A stretch of DNA of 64,000 bases from Onchidella celtica (Eukaryota > Mollusca > Gastropoda > Systellommatophora > Onchidiidae). The position numbers and the translations under genes were made by a program. Each line of letters opens with the position of its first letter. Positions within the stretch are counted from its first letter, which is position 1. Below are positions 61,301-64,000 of this stretch, one piece after another. The DNA lies in assembly GCA_963931925.1 (NCBI GenBank), contig OZ007571.1, positions 59,522,125-59,586,124 of the forward strand. Direction: 5' to 3'. The notes beneath the pieces were generated by a model. It searched no databases and was not told the origin of the DNA. It saw only the letters and a list, made by a program, of their open reading frames with translations.

Positions 61301-63616
61301 CAATCGGAAACAAGCTCTGAAATGACCTTTGCCCCAAATGCCCACATTGGTTCATGAGTATGTGTCAATCTGGATGAAACAGGCTTAGTTTAGGGTTTGG
61401 GGGGCGTGGCTAGGTATCATGCTTCGTTCTCATGAAAATTACAGCTATCGATTTGGTATCATAAGTCAGATCATTAGTTAGAGACTTACAGACAAAGGTT
61501 TTGCTGATTAATTCATTATCAAGCGTGATACGGCATAGCAGTGAATGTTTTCAAACCGATCAAATACAAACCAAACCACGTGGACAGCGGTAGCGTAGTC
61601 ATTGCACATCGGCAAGAGTCAGTGCAACCCAGATAAGATCCCTCGTGAGTAAGATCATTGACCGGACAGCGGGCTTTAAGAGCGTAGCATGCAGGGTGTG
61701 GGTTAAACAAACCCAGTATTCAGATTACCACAATTTCATGACAAACTTTGTCTCAAATGCTGGACGGGGTGTGTAGAGCATTAACATGCACGGGGAACTC
61801 AATAAGACTTATCTAAAAGCAAACAAACAAACAAACAATGACAAAATAAACGTAAAAGAACATGTAAACTGAAGCAGATTGGTTATAAGCACACAGAATT
61901 AAAACTAATAAACAGTTTATTGCGGGCAGCACTGGGACCACGGCTAGTACAATAAAAAAAACTTGGGGGATTTTTAACAAGCCTTACTGCCACTCACACA
62001 GCTCGGATTTGTGTGAAATTTTACAGGTGCTTTCCTTTTGACTTGCAGATGGTTCTTTTTTCAGATTTGAAATGTTGGAGTAGCAGAGTTTGCATTGTGT
62101 TGATAATCTGCCCCCCCCCCCCCCTCCCCCTTTGATCCTTTCTTTTCCACAAACACATGATGTTATCACTTCCTGTGATGTGTTCACTATTCAACACACT
62201 GACCTGTGCACAGATTATTGCCATTTCATGAATGATGGCAGGGTGCGTAGGGCACCAATGCACAAAGGGGGTGCAGTAAGACCTATCTAAAAACAAACAA
62301 ACAACAACAAAAAAATAGACCAAAAGGAAAAGGCAATGTGAAGCAGATCCATTCTAATCACCCAAAACTGAAACTAATAAACATATTTCTCCCGGGCAGG
62401 GCCTGGTAACTCAGCTAGTGTCAAATAAATCATTCTTTGCTCTGAATCAATGTGGCTAAATGATAAATTAAATTATTCTTACCTTGCTATAACTCTTCTC
62501 ATCTTGTTTGAGGCAGTCTTGGAACACCTCAAAGAGGATTTTTAAAGCATACTCCTCTGCTTCATCGTACAAGTCTTCAAAAGGAGGTGTCAGGTGCTCA
62601 ATGATGCTAAGCTCTATGCTCTCAGACACTCCTATTCTCCACGGTGCTCCATCAACAATAAACTGAGCAAAAATTGACTGAAAAATGACCAGAAAAGTCC
62701 ATGAGTCAGACTTGCGCATACATGCAAAACCAACAAATATAACCTATCAATCAATGCTTGTTTCTTTCAAGTATTTATTGTATGATCAGACATCTCTCTT
62801 TACTTGTTTAATAATATCCAGTCTTCAGTACTATGAAAGGTCTGGACCCTCTCATCTCTGAAAAAGAAACAAATCAACACAGCTGAAGTATCTGTTGTAT
62901 AATCTGTCAATTGGTACCAATTTTCCACCACATAAAGGAATTTCAATACTATCATCTTTCAAAAACAAGTAATCACAATGGCTCAGTGTCTAAAATATAA
63001 TTGTAAACTTATGGAAAAGCTGCAATTTTGAAAGCCTAGGCCACTGAATGAACATTTCTACAGTACAAGCCAAAACACAAGTCTACCTGTGTGACATTTC
63101 CATGCTGGTCATTACTTATTTATGTATTTGGTATGTCTAACAAATACAGCCCATCTCCCTCACACATCAAGAAAATTCCCTCATGAGGCAAAAAAAAATT
63201 CAAAAGGAAAATAATGAACAGTGGGCAAGAATGACCACCAACCATCTAATACATGTGCAGACCTGAGACCTGAAACTAACAACACAACACTATCAGCAAC
63301 CCGGTGTGAACACAATTTTTTTTTTTTCCTCACTTAAAAGGTAGCTTTTCAATCATTTTTTTTTTCTGACCGAGTCCTAACATGTTCAGTGTCTACAGGT
63401 CCTTGGCTTTTGTTAGAATTTATTTAGAGTAAACCTGCCCTTCAGCAACTCTATGCAATCTTGATTGCAGACATGGTTGAACAAGTGCTACAACATGAAT
63501 TAAACTGATCCTACCCTGGCTTGCTGGGCAATATGATGTAGGTCAAGTTTGTCCTTGTAAAATTGCTTCCTGTATGTTTGTACTCTTTCCCAGAAATCCA
63601 GTAGGTTTCTCCAGTC
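28198..63616 (-). CDS. RGS22: RGS22-like multi-RGS-domain protein (C-terminal 14 coding exons; gene continues right)
   Basis: I joined 14 minus-strand exons (63616-63515, 62677-62483, 59971-59888, 58622-58440, 58077-57928, 54805-54362, 49177-49016, 46646-46467, 45188-45024, 42701-42513, 41168-41147, 34989-34641, 32304-32141, 28391-28198). All junctions are GT-AG and keep frame, giving 2583 bp or 860 residues. RGS domains bind G-alpha subunits and speed GTP hydrolysis. The first is cut by the window edge (residues about 1-105). The second lies at about 146-285 (MEHFRQYLADNYAEIDLKCW then LDIEAWRR). The third lies at about 395-520 (CSQFRKFASIHGDNLENDVL then FWLEVQKY). A charged coil and a Lys/Ser-rich tail follow. 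Three spaced RGS domains fit RGS22, known from testis and cilia. RGSL1-type proteins are an alternative. Confidence 0.8.
28392..32140 (-). other. RGS22-like intron
   Basis: About 3.7 kb of AT-rich DNA. The only clear feature is a piggyBac-like MITE at 30072-30364. No other exon is apparent on either strand. Confidence 0.6.
30072..30364. mobile_element. piggyBac-like MITE with internal hairpins
   Basis: 293 bp bounded by TTAA on both sides (30068-30071 and 30365-30368), the hallmark piggyBac target duplication. The termini are ctctttccct and agggaaagag, a perfect 10-bp inverted repeat. Inside the left end are two successive palindromes, gagccgcattttgcggctc and gagccgcaaaatgcggctc, each able to form a hairpin. 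There is no coding capacity. Confidence 0.75.
32141..32304 (-). CDS. RGS22: RGS22-like exon (basic tail)
   Basis: Acceptor ttcaacag and donor catctg|gtaagc. Enters in phase 2 and leaves in phase 1, matching its neighbours. It encodes PKGNRSAETPSKLGSEVGEK ... LRRRSSATERRRTSEAS, an Arg/Ser-rich segment with RRxS-type sites that basophilic kinases could use. Confidence 0.78.
32305..34640 (-). other. RGS22-like intron
   Basis: 2.3 kb, AT-rich, with A-runs; I see no exon, structured repeat or transposon end in it. Confidence 0.5.
34641..34989 (-). CDS. RGS22: RGS22-like exon (C-terminal helical and Lys-rich region)
   Basis: Encodes MPEHDHQHVTERPGYMDDPE, then a helical EYLYEDYVVYKSYLDAQKAL segment, then a Lys-rich stretch ending KKKQSSKPSKK. 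The donor is aagaa|gtgagg. If it is not used, the next in-frame codon is TGA formed inside the donor itself (34637-34639), so intron retention would end the protein here. The acceptor I prefer is gatagag|gtatgccc because it restores frame with the 22-nt exon upstream. The left (3') border is firmer than the right. Confidence 0.75.
35723..36160 (+). mobile_element. tRNA-derived SINE, full length
   Basis: The head (35723-35800) reads like a tRNA gene: A-box-like tggtctagagg (35733-35743) and B-box-like ggttcaaaatccc (35776-35788), the internal promoter of RNA polymerase III. The body carries ctagtcttctcagataagga and gttgcgcacgttaaaga. The 3' end is ccagttgtaactgggctgca followed by caaatgggattaaagagtt. 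A second diverged copy lies at 39784-40116. The tRNA head is degenerate, so this is not a working tRNA gene. Confidence 0.8.
36256..36600 (+). repeat. Two-unit imperfect tandem repeat, about 180-190 bp per unit
   Basis: Both units contain tcctgaatctgtgggcacta (36283 and 36461) and tatcccagccacaggcagct (36365 and 36555). The second unit includes a run of Cs. Spacing varies between 178 and 190 bp because of indels. Confidence 0.75.
38135..38380 (+). mobile_element. Helitron-like non-autonomous repeat, 3' part
   Basis: It shares cacttcctgtgatgtgttca, taagacttatttaaaaacaa-type and gaaactaat blocks with the repeats at 61.7-62.4 kb. It ends in a GC-rich stem-like ccctggcagggccgggg and then ctag followed by t. 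The family's 3' end (hairpin, then CTAG|T) fits Helitron rules (CTRR end, AT target), but the 5' TC end was not placed. Confidence 0.4.
39784..40116 (-). mobile_element. tRNA-derived SINE, 5'-truncated minus-strand copy
   Basis: Reverse-complemented it gives the SINE body from ggcatgttgg to caaatgggattaaagaattc. The tRNA-like head is missing. It diverges from the copy at 35723-36160 by about a fifth by eye and has a long G run (C run in element sense) in the variable middle. Confidence 0.75.
41147..41168 (-). CDS. RGS22: Candidate 22-nt micro-exon of the RGS22-like gene
   Basis: On the minus strand a long pyrimidine tract ends in catctccag, followed by 22 nt (ttggtcacagtggtggacag plus ag) and the strong donor gtatgt. 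It is entered in phase 0 and left in phase 1. That is exactly what is needed to join the upstream exon (ends phase 0) with the downstream one (starts gt, completing Gly), giving ...DSV-LVTVVDR-GMPEH.... Without it the two flanking exons do not join in frame using the acceptor at 34990. A different acceptor could remove the need for it. Confidence 0.5.
41169..42512 (-). other. RGS22-like intron with a hAT-like MITE
   Basis: About 1.3 kb. The first part is the pyrimidine-rich tract preceding the micro-exon. The MITE at 41813-42059 is the only other feature. Confidence 0.5.
41813..42059. mobile_element. hAT-like MITE
   Basis: 247 bp flanked by the 8-bp duplication gtctagat (41805-41812 and 42060-42067), the duplication length of hAT transposons. 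The ends are cagtagttctcaac and ttgagaaacactg, an imperfect inverted repeat of the CAGNGNTTCTCAA type common in hAT elements. It is non-coding. Confidence 0.85.
42513..42701 (-). CDS. RGS22: RGS22-like exon (acidic segment)
   Basis: Acceptor ctccacag and donor tctgtg|gtgaga, phase 0 to 0, 63 codons. It begins ERLKRLEQEELEAAMVLSGY and is strongly acidic later (ESEKEDVVQF, EQQMEEETPEES). It lies after the third RGS domain and continues the charged coil of the previous exon. Confidence 0.88.
42702..45023 (-). other. RGS22-like intron
   Basis: 2.3 kb AT-rich sequence; no exon or mobile element end recognised. Confidence 0.5.
45024..45188 (-). CDS. RGS22: RGS22-like exon (end of third RGS domain and coil)
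   Basis: Acceptor tttcccag and donor gagaag|gtaggg, phase 0 to 0, 55 codons. LATFRVMLSHWGAFREFRSN is the last RGS helix pair; the rest (HEKKANKTLDRHRAIAKQKE and following) is a charged, probably helical linker. Confidence 0.9.
45189..46466 (-). other. RGS22-like intron
   Basis: 1.3 kb. Around 46010-46200 the words catttcatgaccc, tatttcttgaccc and catttcttgaccc recur, a weak tandem repeat. Nothing else stands out. Confidence 0.5.
46467..46646 (-). CDS. RGS22: RGS22-like exon (third RGS domain, middle)
   Basis: Acceptor tgagtag and donor gcacag|gtaatt, phase 0 to 0, 60 codons. LLAQKINAIINCFIDSSIPP followed by SLQIDIPQEMADRIL is the typical RGS helix, loop and helix region in which the chain passes from the bundle to the terminal subdomain. 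Confidence 0.9.
46647..49015 (-). other. RGS22-like intron with a Tc1/mariner-like MITE
   Basis: 2.4 kb. Two related stretches (about 46890-47020 and 47085-47205, sharing gattggc.catc.gtttttt and a tgaataaa-like start) form a short duplication next to the MITE at 47338-47965. The remainder is unremarkable. Confidence 0.55.
47338..47965. mobile_element. Tc1/mariner-like non-autonomous element (TA target)
   Basis: 628 bp between TA dinucleotides (47336-47337 and 47966-47967). The left end tgtgagcgagccccaccaac and right end ttagtgagactcgctcaca form an imperfect terminal inverted repeat of about 31 bp that also includes cctcaacggaagt and acttccgttgagg. No transposase frame is present. Confidence 0.75.
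49016..49177 (-). CDS. RGS22: RGS22-like exon (start of third RGS domain)
   Basis: Acceptor ccctatcag and donor tataag|gtatgc, phase 0 to 0, 54 codons. FKKTLENPVSCSQFRKFASI followed by HGDNLENDVLFWLEVQKYK is the classic RGS entry: a helix with Phe at the packing position, then ENxxFWLExxxYK. Confidence 0.92.
50126..50907. mobile_element. pogo/Tigger-like MITE
   Basis: 782 bp between TA dinucleotides (50124-50125 and 50908-50909). The left end cagtagacaacaatcaaacc and the complement of the right end, cagtggagaacggttaaact, agree at about 20 of 28 positions. CAGT termini on a TA target are usual for pogo-type elements. A transposase frame is not visible. Confidence 0.6.
51308..52053. mobile_element. 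pogo/Tigger-like MITE, second family
   Basis: 746 bp between TA dinucleotides (51306-51307 and 52054-52055). The terminal inverted repeats are cagtagtctccgtctaagaa and ttcttagacggaggctactg, differing at one position. A cluster of gtctaagaa / gcctaagaac words lies inside the left end. Non-coding. Its ends differ enough from those at 50126-50907 to count as a separate family. Confidence 0.75.
54362..54805 (-). CDS. RGS22: RGS22-like exon (end of second RGS domain and linker)
   Basis: Acceptor ctctttcag and donor gtgaag|gtaggt, phase 0 to 0, 148 codons, the largest exon. SRLENKHLWLFLQSDEFLSR is the closing RGS helix. The remainder is a linker of about 100 residues with a helical AESAFYRLIEKRQPNFDAYG segment and a Ser/Thr/Asp-rich stretch before the third RGS domain. 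Confidence 0.92.
54806..57927 (-). other. RGS22-like intron with a dead LINE fragment
   Basis: 3.1 kb. The right part (about 56110-57300) is a decayed retrotransposon piece with a 28-nt C run. The left part (54806-56100) is AT-rich with a pyrimidine/purine-skewed patch near 55555-55670 and no gene. Confidence 0.55.
56110..57297 (-). pseudogene. Degenerate LINE remnant with RNase H domain
   Basis: On the minus strand, pieces read LYILECTKNILNYWTRIKLN, then DKLYTDGSRTEGG, TDNTSILTAELHTVQQTL, and VRILGHMAVAGNEQA. These match the RNase H signature (YTDGS, AEL, and W/RxxGHxxVxGNExA) that ends ORF2 of I/Jockey-type LINEs. One in-frame stop (56739-56741) lies between the AEL and GNE parts, a frameshift near 56590 moves the continuation (NKLAVRATTSNEEQMLNIKL) to another frame, and a C run (57076-57103) interrupts the upstream part. 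No reverse transcriptase remains in this intron. Confidence 0.65.
57928..58077 (-). CDS. RGS22: RGS22-like exon (second RGS domain, middle)
   Basis: Acceptor gtttttgcag and donor aacaag|gtaagc, phase 0 to 0, 50 codons. CWLDIEAWRR is the RGS core motif (FWLxxExFR family). ARAINIKKLYLNKKYFFGPS is the helix leading to the bundle's long loop, which is longer than in small RGS proteins. Confidence 0.93.
58440..58622 (-). CDS. RGS22: RGS22-like exon (start of second RGS domain)
   Basis: Acceptor ctttttcacag; the donor aag|gttttg is weak in its intronic bases but is the one that keeps frame (phase 0 to 0, 61 codons). It begins RPLTPEDPMEGFIDPVYDES. SWTLDKLLHNRLEMEHFRQY then LADNYAEIDLK gives the first RGS helices and joins directly to CWLDIEAW in the next exon. 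Confidence 0.92.
58623..59887 (-). other. RGS22-like intron with a CpG-rich palindrome
   Basis: 1.3 kb. The stretch about 58940-59190 is much richer in CpG than the surrounding intron and contains the palindrome described separately, plus a small gcggaa/ttccgc hairpin at about 59009-59026. The remainder is AT-rich and empty. Confidence 0.55.
59100..59156. promoter_or_regulatory. Perfect 22-bp palindrome with 13-nt loop, two kappaB-like sites
   Basis: The arm cggaatttcccgagcggcgg plus cc (59100-59121) pairs perfectly with 59135-59156. Each arm holds gggaaattcc on one strand, which matches the NF-kappaB consensus GGGRNWYYCC, and a GC-rich gcggcggcc block. Whether it is a regulatory element, a transposon end or a fragile hairpin cannot be told from one copy. 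Confidence 0.45.
59888..59971 (-). CDS. RGS22: RGS22-like exon (linker after first RGS domain)
   Basis: Acceptor catttatttaag and donor aaggaa|gtaagt, phase 0 to 0, 28 codons: VERGEVLRHLETKNVNIINL then QEKGIIKE. It is a short, probably helical linker between the first and second RGS domains. Confidence 0.85.
60565..60800 (+). mobile_element. Helitron-like repeat, head part only
   Basis: It shares gatttttaac, gccactcaca, gtgaaattttacaggtg and ttttgac..gcag.aggttctttttt with 61970-62100. The 3' end present in the other copies is absent, so this copy is partial. Confidence 0.45.
61700..61947 (+). mobile_element. Helitron-like repeat, 3' part
   Basis: It shares taagacttatctaaaagcaa, then gaagcaga.tgg and taaaactaataaac, with the neighbouring copy and ends gcgggcagcactgggaccac then ggctag followed by t. 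Confidence 0.45.
61970..62418 (+). mobile_element. Helitron-like repeat, longest copy
   Basis: About 450 bp from gatttttaacaagcc to cccgggcagggcctggtaac then tcagctag, followed by t. It combines the head seen at 60565-60800 and the tail seen at 61700-61947 and 38135-38380, so it defines the family layout. It includes a poly(C) run at about 62111-62130. Confidence 0.5.
62483..62677 (-). CDS. RGS22: RGS22-like exon (first RGS domain in window, C-terminal half)
   Basis: Acceptor tcatttttcag and donor agcaag|gtaaga, phase 0 to 0, 65 codons. SIFAQFIVDGAPWRIGVSES, then a helix, then PPFEDLYDEAEEYALKILFE and VFQDCLKQDEKSYSK follow the RGS pattern (RxIYxxFL...AP..I..., then LFDxAQxxVxxLMExDxxPRFLxSxxY). 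Confidence 0.92.
62678..63514 (-). other. RGS22-like intron
   Basis: 0.84 kb AT-rich sequence with T-runs; no further feature recognised. Confidence 0.5.
63515..63616 (-). CDS. RGS22: RGS22-like exon (first RGS domain in window, N-terminal part)
   Basis: Acceptor gtacttcacag and donor gccagg|gtagga, phase 0 to 0, 34 codons: DWRNLLDFWERVQTYRKQFY then KDKLDLHHIAQQAR. This matches the RGS ENxxFWxxVxxYK helix and the following helix. The domain's first helices must be in an exon right of the window. Confidence 0.88.
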
Positions 63617-64000
63617 CTGTGAAGTACAATATCATATTCAAAATCATCATCACATTTCATGGTTATCTGTGTAAAAACAATGCATTTGTCAGTTTTACTG
63701 TTCCTTCCCATTTCACATGAAAGCTCTTTCAAATTTTCAAATACTTATTTCTGACATAAAAACTTTCCTCTTGCTTACAGATTATACTCTTCTCATTTTC
63801 ATTCCCTTTGCATTTCTGCTGCCTTGAACAGAAGTGTTCCTCTCCTCATCTTGTCAGCACTAAGCCTTACTCTAATTTAGTACAGTTTTTGTGGCTGGCA
63901 AAGCAAACATAATCCTAACCCTTGCAGTTTACAAAAAACCCATTGTGCATGCAACAAAATCAAAATTTGCCACAGAGCTCAGATAGTCACTCTGAAATAA
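63617..64000 (-). other. RGS22-like intron running out of the window
   Basis: No exon is visible up to the window edge. The gene must extend further right because the first RGS domain is incomplete and no start exon is present. Confidence 0.5.

Larger units (their letters stand above)
59972..62482 (-). other. RGS22-like intron with clustered Helitron-like repeats
   Basis: 2.5 kb. Related repeats occupy about 60565-60800, the part of 61500-61947 ending in ctag, and 61970-62418. Between them is sequence with a few CpG-rich spots. I see no exon. Confidence 0.55.

Noticed and set aside
28198-63616. Identity as IQ/AAA-domain ciliary protein (DRC11/IQCA1)
   Set aside because: No IQ or AAA motifs appear; the exons show repeated RGS signatures instead.
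1-64000. CRISPR arrays, bacterial operons, riboswitches or ribosomal RNA
   Set aside because: No regularly spaced repeat with unique spacers, no rRNA-like conserved stretch, and the gene structure is eukaryotic; the short tandem arrays found are contiguous repeats.

Overview
This is eukaryotic nuclear DNA: AT-rich, with split genes using GT-AG introns, many microsatellites, and a dense load of retrotransposons and DNA transposons. The mix of an RTE-type LINE, an L1/Tx1-type LINE, a tRNA-headed SINE, CT/CTGT microsatellites and a multi-RGS-domain gene suggests a lophotrochozoan, probably a marine gastropod mollusc. That assignment is an inference; no sequence search was run.

The left part (1-25,900) is almost pure repeat. 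An LTR retrotransposon spans 1664-15177. It has 1447-bp LTRs that differ at about four sites and a 5-bp target duplication (acatc), and a related empty site at 16.5 kb confirms the target. Its own internal region is about 2.5 kb and appears non-coding, so it looks non-autonomous. Two younger LINEs are nested in it. One is a 5'-truncated antisense RTE copy (3999-5604, 12-bp duplication). The other is a complete two-ORF L1/Tx1-like element (7162-13572, poly(A) tail, duplication up to 17 bp). To the right lie CT/CTGT microsatellites, a tandem array of roughly 0.88-kb units each carrying a large inverted repeat, and a complete RTE element with one long intact ORF (19532-22774, 10-bp duplication) inserted in one unit. 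This RTE copy is nearly identical to the truncated one, so the family was active recently.

The right part (28,198 to beyond 63,616) is one minus-strand host gene. I assembled 14 coding exons (the 22-nt one tentative) with compatible phases, giving about 860 residues of C-terminal sequence with one partial and two complete RGS domains, then a coiled segment and a Lys/Ser-rich tail ending at a stop at 28198. It best fits an RGS22-type regulator of G-protein signalling; the N-terminal exons lie right of the window. Its introns hold a piggyBac-like MITE, a SINE pair, Helitron-like repeats, hAT-, Tc1- and pogo-like MITEs, a dead LINE RNase H fragment and a CpG-rich patch with a perfect 22-bp palindrome. 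A possible short coding exon of unknown identity lies at 25.9 kb.

The most unusual observations are: an L1/Tx1 element whose two ORFs share a frame and are separated by a single TAA; a 22-nt micro-exon in the RGS gene; the foldback-bearing tandem array; and the intronic palindrome carrying two kappaB-like sites.
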